Assembly: GCA_028583605.1 (NCBI GenBank)
Contig: CM053330.1
Location: forward strand, 28,656,598-28,720,597
Source of the DNA: Dastarcus helophoroides
Lineage: Eukaryota; Arthropoda; Insecta; Coleoptera; Bothrideridae
Direction: 5' to 3'
DNA length: 64,000 bases
Shown here: positions 22,964 through 37,000 of the stretch, piece by piece
Layout of the letters: every line of letters starts with the position of its first letter
How positions within the stretch are numbered: position 1 is the stretch's first letter
Made by a program: the position numbers and the translations under genes
The notes under the pieces: generated by a model
The model's input: the letters and a program-made list of their open reading frames with translations, nothing else
Told to the model about the DNA's origin: nothing
Database searches by the model: none

Positions 22964-24060
22964 ATGGTCGAACGCCGATCACGCCATTCATATGCAGCTA
23001 TGTAGACTTGAATATTTGCAGTTGAGTTTAACCGGAAATTTTAACATTAAGCGCATAATTTTGAGATTACATTTGAAATTATAGTCCAAATTGAGACTTA
23101 CACAAAAAATTTGTCTTTAATCTAAAATTTCTAACTCTTTCTGTGGTAATTTAGAGTTTAAATTCGAAAATTGTCCTTCAAACTTAAAACTCGCGTTTGA
23201 TCCCGAGTTTTTATCTTTTTTTTTATTCCGAGTTGTAGTCGAAATTTTGTCTTTCTGAATTATATTTGTTCGATTCAATATTATGTATATTTATCAACAA
23301 ATATATTTCAAATTGCTTTTATAAGGTTAAAGCTTATAAGAGTGACCTCATATTACTACACTACTTACCATACAATATTAACCAAAACGTCCACTTTTCT
23401 GGAAATTTCGACAGCAAAGTCCAAATTTTCAGTTTAAACTCAGAATGTCGAGATTAATTTGGACCTTAATCTCGACATTTCGATTTTACTCTAGAAATTC
23501 TAACTTAAATCTTGGAATTTCAAATTTAACCCTGCAATTTCCACTTTATTAAACTCGGAAACTCGAAAAAAGTGAGAACTTTGAGATTTAAGTTGTCATT
23601 TTGAGAGAGAAAGAGAGAAAAAATAGAAAATTTGCGTTTACATTTCACATTGCGACTTCAATACCGTAATTTCGAGTTTATTATCGAAATTGCGATTTTA
23701 AACTTTAAACAAACTTTGAAAAGAAAATTATATAGTTTTGAGATTGAAGTCGACATTTCGAGAATAACATTTTCGAGTTTAATCCCAAAATGTGAGTTAA
23801 TCTCCAATTCTCAAGTCGACACGGCCAATTTCGAGATCGAAGTTAAAATTTCTAGAAAAAAGTAATAAATATTTCGCGTTCAATTTTGTAATGTCGACTT
23901 TATTATCGAAATTTCAAGAAAAAAGTTCAAGATTGAACTGTAATTTTCTGGAAAGAGGGAAATTTCGAATTTAATCTCGATGTTTTGTTTTCAAATTTGA
24001 AATTTTTTTTAAGTCGAAATTTCGAGAAAAAAATAAGAATTTCGAGTTTATTCTCAGAAT
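22964..24060. repeat. Degenerate AT-rich tract, T-rich strand
   Basis: Irregular repeats such as TCGAAATTTCGAGTTTAATC. More CpG-containing than other tracts, with TTTCGAGTTTA units. No gene. Confidence 0.5.
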
Positions 24061-25009
24061 TAAAAAAAAGTACCATGATGATGAGTAATTTTGTAACAAT
24101 TGCTATGGAATTCAGCTGTTTGTACAGGATGAATCAGTGAATTATTAGTATAGGAAGGCTCTTTCCCCTCATACAATTTTTTCGATGTCTAAAATAATAG
24201 TTTATCAAACGGGTTTGCCACGTTTTATGTCGAAAATATTAGGAAAGCCTAGCACCCACCACTTCTTAATACAAACATTGTGGTGTCCGCAATCTGATGA
24301 CGAAAAAAATGTTCTCTGTGTCTTCGTTCCCACCAGATATTCATTTCACTTCCTTGCCACAATATTTATGATGACAAAAAAAAAGTTTATGCCACCCAGA
24401 ATATTTTCTATAATCTATTTTTAGTACAAGGTAAACAAATAACAAACTCTAAAAAACAAAGGTAATCATAATACATCTATAGATTCGTGATTCATCTCGT
24501 CAGCAATTCCAATTATGTATTAGAACATTATAGCATTTACATTTTATAAAAAAGTTAGGTCGCCCGAAATTTGATCGGGATTCTACCGACCAAGTCGGCA
24601 CGGGTGGCAATGCTGGAACCAAAAGATCTTTTTGGCTTATGGATTGAATCTGCGTCAAGTTGTGCTGAGGCCACTGAATCGAGAGACAAAAAGTCAGCAA
24701 AGCTTAACGCGGATCCACCCAAAATCTAACAAGAATCTTAAAGGCTTTAACTCGTGAAGGCTTCCAATCAACGTAATTAAAAGTCTAAGATTAGGGCTTT
24801 TAAGGTCCTATGGCTTGCTTTTCAAATGATGCACTAAGACGTATTTCTTTAATTCCATTCCCGTTGAGTGGCATTTTCTTCGTCAGTGTCATTTTTATGA
24901 CACTCATTAAATAGTTACAAGCGAAAAAGTTATTTATCCCTTTGCCGCAACTGATAAGATATTAAATAAGATAAGATAAACTTTTGTCTCTAACTTATTG
25001 ATATTTCAG
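24061..25009. other. Upstream region of the thyroglobulin-module gene
   Basis: Complex sequence with no frame that I recognise. A polypyrimidine stretch ending TTGATATTTCAG at 25009 looks like a splice acceptor, so a 5' non-coding exon probably lies further upstream. At 24850-24905 a CCCGTTGAGTGGCATTTTCTTC segment is a partial copy of the foldback D2 end found again at 25297. Confidence 0.4.
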
Positions 25010-25030
25010 ATTAATATATTATTTGTAATT

Positions 25031-28000
25031 ATGGAGAGTATTAGTTTAAGTGTTGCCGTTGTTCTAATTATAATCAATGCTCTATTTGTTGTTGCTTTAG
25101 AAGATCTTGCCCCGAAGCAGTTCTCGGTGCTTACGGATTTTAGTGCAGAAAATTGCATTGCAGATAACATAGCTCGATCTGGGGCTGGCCATGATGATGA
25201 AATACTATATTTTAAAACTGATGAATACGGCTTTTCTACCTGTGATACTTATAAAGGTAATTACAACAGCTTAAAGTCTGGCAAAAACTTATAACTTTAT
25301 TCCGTTCCTATTGAGTGGCATTTTCTTTGCCAGTTGCTTCTTCCAGACGTCTAAATTTTCAGTTACCTTTTTTTGTTAAGGAATGGCAATGTTTTATAGA
25401 TTGCCCTAAACAGCGATTGCGTTAGATTTTAGTTTGCCAATCGCTGTTTGTGACTTAACACTCACTAAAATAAACTTAAACACTACTGTAAAAATTAACG
25501 ATAAATATAAATAATAGTTAATTTTTACAATAGTTTTTAAGTGTTTTTTAGTGAGTGCTATAAGTCACAAACAGCCATAGACAAACTAAGATCTAACGCA
25601 ATCGCTGTTTGGGGCAATCTATAAAAGATCGCCATTCCTTAACGAAAAAAGGTAACTGAAAATTTAGACGTCTGGAAGAAGCAACTGGCGAAGAAAATGC
25701 CACTCAACAGGAATGGAATTAACGAAACTTCGCAAAGAAGATACAAACAATATTTATAACTTTATGCTTATTGCTTTATTGAAATACATTTCTAAAGTAA
25801 TCGATCTTAGAACCATATTTCTTAAAAAAGTTAATATAGTTCTACGAGGCGAAAAACATAGTTTTTTTCGAAAAAAAAATGCTCTTTGCAATTCAACATT
25901 CGTAAATAAAGTTACGAGGGAGCGAAAGATGAAATAATTAAATGTGAAGCAGAGAGAATCTCAAAGTTGAGGGTATCTTGAAATGTAATGTCAAGCTTTA
26001 GAAATCGACCGAAGTTTCGGTTTCGGTCCAAAATTGGCCGAAACGTCGGCCCAGCCGAAACTTCAAATTTCAAGTTTAAATTCGGAGTTTAAAGAAAAAC
26101 TTTCAAAAAACTTATCATTTTTAAAGGAATTCGAAATTTAAATCGATACCTTTATAGAACATACTTTTTCCGGGATCGGATCGTGTCAAAGAACTACTAA
26201 AAGTGTTCGACGTTTCGCCCACCATCGTAGGGGGCTTCTTCACAAACAAAGAAATAAAATACAAGGAAATATATAGAAATGAAAAATGAAAAAAGGGGCC
26301 AATTTCAAAACATCAGAGCACTATAACTCAGTATGTCCACCATACCAGAGGCGAAACTCTTCTGACTCTTCTTCAGAAGAGTTTCGCCTCTGGTATGGTG
26401 GACATACTGAGTTAACGTGCTCTTCTGTCTAAACTTTCTGGTTTTTAAAGTTGAAATTTTACAAAGAAGTGAATTCCACTGCTTTTAAGTTTAAAGTAAA
26501 AAAATTCGGCAAAAAGTCTAAACTTACAAAAAAAACTATATAAATGAAAAATAAAAATATTTTCTCAAAATTTCGGGTTTAAAATTTAAACACCAAAGTT
26601 TGGGAAAAGAGCCTAACAAGAAATAACTTGAAAACTCTTTAAATAAATGGAAAAAATGAAATTTTAAAGAAAAAAATAAAAAATTTAAAGGTTAAGCTCA
26701 AATTTTTTTGAAGAAATCTAACATTTAAAAAAAATCGTAGTTTATTTGATAAAAAATTAAAGTAGCAAGTTTATGTTTATATGTTTGGTTTTAATTTACA
26801 GCATTCATTTCAAACTAAAAATTCGATTTTTTTCAAAGTTCTTACATGTAAATCAGAATTTTTGCTTGAAATTAAATTTCTAGAAAAAATGTTTAATGTA
26901 AAGTAGAAAATTGGCGAAAAAAATTCAAAATTTCACGATAAAACTTGAAATTAACATAAACAAATTTTTTTTCGAAATTGTGTTTGTTTTACCCACGACA
27001 TTATCTTTTGAAATTAAAATTTATACAAAAACATATAACATTTTTCAGCTTTTGCAAGCTTAAACAAATTGTGAAAAACGAAATCAAAATTTCCAGAAAA
27101 TTTCTTATTTCGCGTTTAAAGTCGAAATTTTAGAAAAAAAAATAATAAAATATCTTACGTCTGATTTCAGAATTTTGCCAAGAAACTTAGAGTTTCGACT
27201 AAAAACTCTTAACTTATGTATAATAAACATTTTTCTTTAATTTCGAATTTATGCCCACAGATTTAATTTAATCTCAAATATTCGAATTTTTCTCAAACTT
27301 CCTAAATTTAAATCCAAAATTTCACAAATCATCGCTTGAAGTTTCTAGGAAAATTTATAATGCTGAATTGACAGGCAAAACTGTGAGAAAAAATCCAACG
27401 TTTCGAGGTTAAACTCTAAATTTTGAAAAAAAAAGTTGATTGAACTAAACTTTTTTCATGTTTTTTATTCTTTTTATTTTCAAAATTTTGACTTTTAAAT
27501 TAAAATTTTCCATAAATATGTACGATATTTTAACGTATGTAACAAAAGTATTCGGAAAAAAATGTGAGTGCAATATAAAAAGAATAACAAAGTGTATTTG
27601 AAGGATTTATTAAAGACAGACACAAAACAAGATTCAAATTATTCCTAAAGTTAAACTGTTTTTGGTGGCATGCAATTTTCTCCCAACTTGTTGCATCAAG
27701 TGCTGGATAGTCAGATTATTTATTTCCTCATTTTTTTGAGATCCGGAATCGTAACCGTTCTTTATTTCTAGTCTTCCAATATTCATCAGACCTTTCTACC
27801 CAATATCGCCCAAAAGTTTTCAACTCTCTTCAGGTCGATAGCAGGGGTGCCTAAGGGGTCTGTACTGTCTCCTACTGGGTTTATGTTACACGTAAAAGAT
27901 CTCTTAGCTTCAACTTCCAATTCGATATACAGTTACGCAGATGACAGTAGCCTGGTGTCATCTTTTTTCTCCGACAAACCATTATCCGCCGCTGCTTCAG

Positions 28001-31000
28001 ATCGACTAAGGGAACAGCAGATACAAGTGATTAATCGGGATCTCGAAATCATTTTGGATTGGAGTAAGCGACTTCAACGCCTCCAAAACTCAGGCTGCAG
28101 TTTTCTCTAAGAAAACATCAAGGGATAATGCAACAAATATACTTATGGACGGTAAAATCCTTCGGATGGAATTTAATCTGTCTATCCTAGGTCTGCATGC
28201 GAGCACTAACTTCTCTTGGTTCGATCATATGCGCGCCATTACCAAATCCGCCTCTCAGAAGCTAGACTTTCTTTAGAGAGCTAAAAAGTATTTCACATCT
28301 CATCAGCTACTCACACTAGACAAAGTTCAAGTTAGTCCAACACTAGAATTGTGTTGTCATGTTTGGAGTTCAGCCCCAAAGCACTCTTTAGCTCTTTTGG
28401 ATTCAATTCAAGAAAGAGTGATTCGCCTAATTGATGACATATAGATTCTCTCGAAATATTAGAGCAACTACTACAAGAGAGATGCTAGCAGGAATTAATA
28501 GGACAAGACAGTGGGAGACAGCAAATTCCTATGGATCCAGCTGCCAGCTTGACACAGTGAGGACTTCTGTCTACGAAGACTCTTTTCCATAGAACTTCCA
28601 AGCTATGGAACTCGTTACCGAAAGGAATTTTCCCTAAAAATTACAACCTATCCTTGTTTAGGAAGGCGGTTCATCGCTATATATCCTTGTTTCCGCATCC
28701 TACTCGCACTGCTTTAAAGGCATAATGGGGTTGCCCTTTGCGAGTGGTTTAAAAAAGGGGGGGGGGTCTTAGCAGTAACCCTAATTTATGAGATATCTTT
28801 CGTTGTTTTGATTACATTTTGAATAAATTAATAGCAACATTCACAGTTGAATAGCAATAATTTTTTCTCGTTACGACCTTAAAAAATCAGAGTAATATTT
28901 TTTTAGGATCAGAATCAGAGAAAGATTGTGTAGTTGACAATGATTGTGAACCAGCTTACATATGCGGTAAGTATATAAGTTTACCAACAATCTAACTCAA
29001 AATTCTAGAAGTTTCGCTTCAGATAAATCCCTAAAGAAATGTAAAATCAACGAAATATCATGTTTCAAATATTACGCTTATGTAGATGAAAACAAAGCTA
29101 AATTGAGTGATCCTAGTCTGGGGTCTATATTACTAGAGCCAACTTGCTTAGATGACGGGTCTTGGGCACCCAAACAGTGTAAAGGAGGCGGCGGCGGAAG
29201 GTAACTTTTTTATTTTCCAAGTTTTTGATTCCTTCAAAATATTTTATTTCAGATGTTTTTGCTACGATGATAGAGGTAACAGGATATTCGGTAGTTCTTT
29301 CGCAGATGATGCTGATGACATGACTTGTGGTAAGTAGAATCCTTTATGCCCTTCTTTCTCAGTTAAAATCCTCCACAGAAGGTTACGTCTTGTTATCTCA
29401 TCGGCAGTTAGTGATAATTACCCCATATTTTTTCGCCAACAAAATTGGCATTCTCAATGGCGTAATAGGTATTGTGTAATTATTTTTAATTATGAATGCG
29501 GTAAGGAGGCAAATCTTTCTGTTAGGTTTATTAGAAGTCACATTATGCAGATTTCTGATGGACGGTTGAGCTACATTTTCACTTCGACTAGGGATTTTTT
29601 AGCCTGATCTAGAATATGACGATGTTATACTTAAAATTCTGGATAAAGTCTAAGTTTTTTTGGAGTTAGGGTGGGTTGCCTAAAATTTAGTTCAGCACTC
29701 AGGCCGCCTCTTTGGGTCCATGTTGCCATCCCCTTGACTGAGGTGTCCTTGGTCATTCATTTCGTCACCCAAGTTTATACTTTAGTCTAGTTATTTATCT
29801 TTGTGTCTTTAATTCAAAATCTTCCCCGAATGAAATCTCCTATTAGTAGATATGGTTAAGTTTTGTAATTGTATGTATATGTTGATTTTCAGGATGCAGT
29901 AGAAGAAAAGCTGACCTCTTAGCTGAAAAAGATCCGAAGAAAAAACGATTTTATGTCTCTTTTCACTGTGACTAAGAAGGGAAATTACGAACCACTGCAG
30001 TGCGATAGTGGCTTCTGCTGGTGTGTTCATCCCACCACAGGAAGTTTAAAATCTCCGGTAGTTCCCCAATCCGCTATTAAATTGCTGTCTTGCTGTAAGT
30101 TAGTAATTACATCTATATGTTTTGTGAATAACATTGTCACACACACAAAGCCAGCGACGAATCATGTTCGGATTCTGATTCGTTATTGGCAAAAATTTTT
30201 TCGTAAAGTTTTTAAATTTCAGTTGCTACCAGTTCAAATTATGGCAGTCAAGTATCTGAGAAAGTGTGAAAGCAAAGCTTATGCTCAAACTCTGATAGCT
30301 CAAAAAATGTTGAAACACGGAGTGACAAAGCCGAACATTAACCCTATTCTATGCGAGGGGGATGGTAGTTATGGACCATATACGATCGAATCAGGACAGT
30401 GAGTGTTTTTTGAGATGAAAACAAAAATGTCGAGTTCTACTTCGAAATTTCGGAAAAAAAGTCAAAATTTTGAGAAGTTCAAGTTTAAACTGGAACTTAA
30501 AACAAAGGTCGAAATTTATTTTAAAAAATTTGAAGGAACGGAAAGGTCGAAATTTCGAAAACAATCAAAAGTTACAGAACAAAAACTTTAATTTGAACTC
30601 AAAATTTCGCTAATATTTTTCTTCAAGATTCACATGTCAAATATGTAATAAAATAAAAATTAAAACAACACTCAAAATTTATAAAAAACTTTCCTCGAAA
30701 TTGTAAGAAAAAAGTGGACGTTTTGTTATTCAGGTTGACATTTTATTTATTAGGTCGAAATTTCAGAAATAAATAAATTTATTTCTCTATAAAAACTCAA
30801 AATTTATGGAAATTATATCAAAATTTCTAGAAAAGGTTGAAGTTTTGAGAAACGAATTAAATATTGAAAGATTGAGAAAAAGCCGAAATTTTGAAAAAAC
30901 AAATCACACAGAAAAGATAAAATTATGATTGAAAGCAAAATTAAAATTTTTGATTGATAACAAAATGAAAATTTTTTAATCTATAAAAAACGCTATTCTT

Positions 31001-34000
31001 GAAATTTAAACTGCAAAATTAAGAAAAAAATAAATTCATTAAGGAAAATCTCTAAATTTTGATTCAGGGTCAAGACATTAGGGGAAAAAAGTCAAAATTT
31101 CGGAAGCAATTCTGAATTTACAAAATAACATTTTCGAGCTTGAATTCGTAATTTCGCCAAGATTTTTCTTCAAGATTCAAAAGTTTAATTTTGGATAAAA
31201 TAAAAATTGAAACAAAATTCAAAGTTTACAAAAAACTTTCCTTGAAATTATAAGAAAACATCCACATTTCGTTATTAGAGCCTAAATTGAAGTCGACATT
31301 TAGTACCATAACATTAAAAATCGTGGCAATATGAATTTTAAGTTTGCACGTATAAATCCTTCTGGAAAATATCATTAGTTTTGGAAAAAATAAATAAAAA
31401 AGTAGAAATTGAATTGTAAATCAAAAACTCTGAACATTAAATCTATGGAAAAATGCTATTCTTGAAATTTTAATAAAATATTTTTTCTGATAAACTGAAA
31501 GTCAAATAAGCGTAACATTGAAATGTATGAATTCGAAAATTTGAAATAGAAGTCGTAATTAATAAAACTCGAACATTAAAAAAATGTTCTCGAAATTTCC
31601 ACAAATTGAATTTCGACTCTTCGAAATTTATTTAACAAAAAAGACAAAATTAATTCATTTTTAAAATAATTGCAATTTAAAAACATGTTCTCGACATTTC
31701 AACAAAAAAAAGTGACAATTCAAGATTGATGTAATTTTGATGAAAAAGTTAAAATGCGTGGAAAAAGTCAAAATTTTGGATCTAAATAAGAAAATTTAGA
31801 AAAAACTGAAACTTTAAAAACGTAAAAACAAAATGTTAAAAATAAACTCGAAATTGATAAGGGAAATAGCAGAGAAAACGAGTTTCTTATTCGCAATTTC
31901 GAGCTTTTTGTTCTATCAACGCAACATTTCAAGGAAAAAATCAAAATATCGGAATTAAATTCGAAATTTAAAAAAAAATTGAAATTGTAAAAATATTTGT
32001 CGCTAGAAATGACGGCATTATTTATTCGAAATTTTGTTTTTGTTTCTAAAAATTGCGAGTTGTTTTGATTTTTATTACCTTGGAATCTAGAGCCGAATTT
32101 TTTAAAAAATCGCAATTTCGAGGTTAAAGACAAAATTGTGGAAACAAAATTTAATAGACATTTTTAAAAATTTGGATGATTTTCTCGATCCTTTTAGATT
32201 GACAGTTCGACAGCTGAAATTTAGGCAAAAAACCTTCTAATTTATATAAGAGAAATTGACAATTTCGTGCTTAATATCGGATTAAACAAGAAAAAATTAT
32301 CGGGTTTATTCTGAAAATTTAAACTTATGATGACCTTGTTCCCGTCTGCTTTGAATGAAGGTAGTAGTTTTTGAGAACCATGTCCTCAAGTTTTTAAACC
32401 ATGATATTCTCTTTCTTCCTGGTCCCCTTTTGCCATAAACTTTCTTCTGGAGAATAGATTTTAGTAGGCGATACTTGCTTTCGTTCCTCATAATGTGTCC
32501 GAAGTACTCGAGTTAGTTTCTCTTGATGGTGATGGTATTCATTATTTCTAAGTCCTTCTTTATTCTCTCCATCACTGTCTTATTGGTCACTCTTTCCACC
32601 CACGAAATTCTTAACATCCTTCTATAAAGCCGCATTTCGAAGACCTCAAGTCTTCTTTGTGTTGCCTCCGTTAATGTCCATGACTCCATCCCATAGAAGA
32701 GTACCGAGAAAATATAGCATCGGAGGAGTCTGGGTTTGATGTCGATCTTGAGGTTGTGACTTTTAAACAATTTAGTCATTTGGTTGAAGGCAGTCCTTTC
32801 TTTCTTTATTCTGCACGTGATCTCCTGTGAGTGGTCCCAGTTCTCGTTGATCATGGTTCCCAGGTAGGCGAGCTGTAGAACTCTCTCTATTTGTGTGTTA
32901 TTGACCACTATGTCGTATCTTCCACCCCTTACTTTACTAATTACCATGAACTTGGTCTTACTACTGTTCATTTCTAAATCAAAGTTACTAACATCTTTTA
33001 TTTTGTTCATTAGCTGTTGCAAGTTGTTCATGTGTCAGTGAAAACCATAGTATCATCCGCGTGTCGGATGTTATTTATTCGTTTACCATTTATATCGTTA
33101 TTCTCAAGGGCCTATCTAAAGATTTCCTCTGAGTAAATATTAAATATAAGTGGCGAAAGAATACAGCCCTACCTAACTTTTTGAAGAATGGTTATTGCAT
33201 TGGTTTGCTCTTCCTTATTAATTTTAATAGTAGCTGCCTGATTCCAGTAAAGGTTTCGGACAATCCTCAGATCTTGGACGTGCATCCCCGTATTCCTCAA
33301 GACCTCTGTCATCTTTTCGTGCTTTATTCTATCGGACGTCTTCTGGTAGTAGACAAAACATGCAACAATCTCACAGCTGTCTACAGCACTACAGCACAAT
33401 AGTACTTGCACGGAAAAGTGCGTCTCTCGTACTCATGCCTTTCATAAAACCAAATTGTGTGTGTGTGTGTGTGTGTGACACTCTCTCCTCGCAGATCTGT
33501 AGATTCTTCGATAAATAATCTTAAGGAACAGCTTTAATATGTGACCCGCATAAGACTAATTATTCTGCAGTCACCACATGTTTTGGCTCCCTGTTTCTTT
33601 GGTAACATAAATTCCGAGATGAGCCATTCTTTTGGAAAGTTCCTAGTCTTCAAAATGCCATTAAAAATACCAGTCAGGAACCTGATGGACTCATCGTCAA
33701 GAAACCCGAAAAATTCCTACTGTACTCCATCTGGCCCTGGAGTCTTTCCTTCCCTTAAAGTATTAATGGCAGCTTTAACCTCATCTCTCATGAAATTATG
33801 ACCGCAGTCAGCTTGAACTCGAAGGTTCTAAAACTAAATTTTAAGTTTGAAGGCTAAATTTTTAGGAAGAAAATCGTAGAAAAGTATTGTGATGAGCAGC
33901 CGTCGTGATTAAATCCAGGTCAAGTCGATTAAATGTGATGCGCGACCAAAACCAATGATTGTAGATAAGTTTTCAAAATTGTCGAATTTTGCTCATTATT

Positions 34001-37000
34001 CAAAATTTTCGAAGAATATTTACTTTTGATTTTCGGACCCAATTTGTCTACGTTGTGTTTAAAATTATTTATTCCGATAAATTGTAACCCCAGCTCGTAG
34101 AGTCGACAGGGAAGTGTTATCAAATTCAAACAACAATTGACCTCAACGTTTAATTACAATAGGTCAACAAATAAATCAACAAAATTTCAAGTTTGTGATT
34201 TTCAAGTGTTCTTAAACATAATACAACAGAATAAAGTGAACCTGTTTGTTTCAACTTGTTTAAATTTGCTGGACACAGATCTGAGAGAAATATTTCTTTA
34301 GAAAATGAAGAGAATTCATTAAGCGCAAGTAATCTGGCATTCTTTGTCTAACTCTTTCGCTCGTATATGGTGCGTCGGTTATTAATTTCCCAAAGTTTAT
34401 TTTAACCCTAATAATCGCAATGCTTTCCCCAGCTGGGCCATTTAGTTTGTACTCGAAGGTTTTCAAACCAAATGCAGCTAACTTTGTACCTGATTATCGG
34501 TGGGAGTTCGCTGGTTAGTTTGTACACAGAGGTTCTCAAACTATTTTCAGGTGTCTGTTTTATTCGCTTCTTAATTCAAGCATACTTCACATAGCATACA
34601 GTTTCCTGTTAAAGCTTTGAGCTAACAATATCCAAAGGATAATGCTACGAGAAAATGGAGCTCAAGCTTGGAAATGAAGTGGTGATTTATCGTAATAAAT
34701 CAAATTTATAAATGTTGACTTAATCTTACAGATCTCTTGTTCTCTCACTCTTTCTTTCTTTTCTTTGTTAACTTGTTCCTTTGTTTGTTTTCTGTTTTTC
34801 TCATACCAAACTCAATCACTCGAACTTAAACCAGTGTCATAAAATAGACTAGAAATATTGTTCAAATTTCATAGAAACTTTCTGAGCAGAATTTTCCCCT
34901 CCAAACACTACAACTACTTCTACGGCTACTAGTCTAATAGAAGGGCGTTTTCTGGCTTAGAAAGTGGCTAAGCTTGACTTAGCACAAAAAAAACCCATTT
35001 AAATTAAAGTTAGAAACTGGCAAGAAGTTCTCATTTCTTTCGTCAAAATATTTCCCTAACGAGAGCTGATGCTGATACTGCTCGTCCGCCTACGTTAGTA
35101 AATTTATGTTGACAGTAAATCTAGGCATGCGACTATAAATTAGTAATTTTGCAAAAGCTTTCCGATCGCGACGCGCGGTGTTGTAATTCTCCGTGGCCTA
35201 TATAGGGGGTCCTTTTTTTTTGGACGTGTAACCGATGAGGGGACCCACGGATAAGGCAGACCGGGCGAGTACACCAGAACAAGAACCAGAAGAGGTTACT
35301 ACTCCTTCTAGGGTGTTAAGGCGTACGTTCCCGCGGAGCACACCCAGGGGTTCACATGTGTTGGGACTTTGTCTATGTCTGGAAAGTTCTTCAGACAACC
35401 TTCTTACAACACCGGTTCCGGTATTCCTTGTCTTTCACGTTTCGAGAACTTACAGTACATCATCAGCAAATCCTAATATAGATGCCTGCTGTCAGTTACC
35501 GAGCCTGCGGTGATGGGTGTTATCCTTTTTTTGAACCCCTGGAAACTCAGTTTCCAACAGCAGAACATCGAAGAACGACCTTAAGAAAATAGAAGATTCT
35601 CGAAGCAAATTTGTTTTATTTGTTTTTGTCTTTTTTTTTTATTTCTATTCTCTTTGTGTTTGTTTTTTTTTTCTCTCTCCCTTTTTTTTCTGAGACTGGT
35701 AGTTGCACCAGTCAGCGGTAGGGTTCTTGGCCCTATAATAATTTTCTAACAACGACTTTCTCATTCATTCGGTTTGTTGTGGAATTTTTTAAATTCCTTT
35801 CTCTTTTTTTTTTGTGTACGCCCCCCAACCCTATATTGATCAAAATTAGGAACAAGTATTTCTCAAATTTTAGAAAAAGTTAATTAAATCATATAAGAGC
35901 GAAAAACCATCAAATAAAATCATCGGACAATTTAAAATTTACTTGCCTATTTATCCCGTAGCAAACATCACATAAATGGCACTAAAACTTCACGTTGAAC
36001 AGAAATAGAAGTTGTTTTTTTTTGTGTTCATTCACGTTAATTAGCACAAACAGAAGCAGTTTTTTTTTTTTTTTACTCCCGTATTTCGTACTCGTTTTTA
36101 TAAGTCCGGAAGTTGAACATAATTTCTAAACTAATTTCATCGAAGTTTAGTTCTTGACTATAATTTTTAAACTAATTTCCTCGAAGGGTAGTACCGGACT
36201 ATTTTAAAATTGGTCTTTCGTGTTTTATGTTCACACCCCCTACCCTTAACTTCTGGGGACCGAAAGACATCCTCTGTATCTCGCTAGAGGGCATGAGAAT
36301 GCAGAATTTCTACTAATTTAAATATTTCTAATCCAAATTAGCCCTTAAATCAATTTTGAAAAGGATTCTTAAAGTGCATATCAAACTGCAAACCCCTTTT
36401 GAATAATGTCGTCCCTTTATCTTGCAAGTTTTACTTCGATAATTGAAATTTAAATAACTTACAATTGTACGTGTTTATAAGGGCGTTTTTTGAACGTAAA
36501 GTTTCTCCACTCCACATGATCTTGCCGAGGTATTTGCTACGGTCGTCGCCGTTATCGGCACTTTACCCTTATTTATTACTCTACTTTTCAGCGGTAGTTC
36601 AAAACTAACATGTTAATTTACTCAGTTTAGGTATCTGTGCTTGAAACAAACCAGGCCTAACAAATAACCCTTATCTAATTTGTGAACGCTAAGAAATCTG
36701 TTTCTCACGCAAAACGCTGTTACAAAAAGAATTTTTAATGATACCAGTATTTGTAGATTTAATATTTCCAAGAAAATATTGAATAAAATTCAATTAAATA
36801 AAACAAACGAGGAAATAGAACAGTTTAGTAGAACTCGACTCACCACAGTATCCATTATTTAAAAAACTCATAATTTATATTAAATTTTTTTTCGATATTT
36901 CTAGATTAATTGAGAAAAGATAAAAACCGAACTGTGCAAAAAAAACACATTTTGACGTTTAAATCGATGTAGAAAGAAGTAAAAACCAAAAATGTAAATT

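Noticed and set aside
29955..29978. A tiny intron in exon 5 removing the frameshift
   Set aside because: The only GT-AG pair that fits is about 22 nt, far below the shortest introns in this window (about 48-50 nt).
29950..29990. Programmed ribosomal frameshift in exon 5
   Set aside because: There is no slippery heptamer or downstream structure typical of such sites; a simple one-base insertion explains the data better.
34260..34466. Minus-strand frame of 68 codons as an exon of a host gene
   Set aside because: It has protein-like composition, but no known family, no partner exon and diverged direct repeats beside it; not enough support.
35235..35513. A host gene in the GC-richer island
   Set aside because: The 92-codon frame has no domain, and frames on both strands are open because of composition; kept only as an unassigned island.
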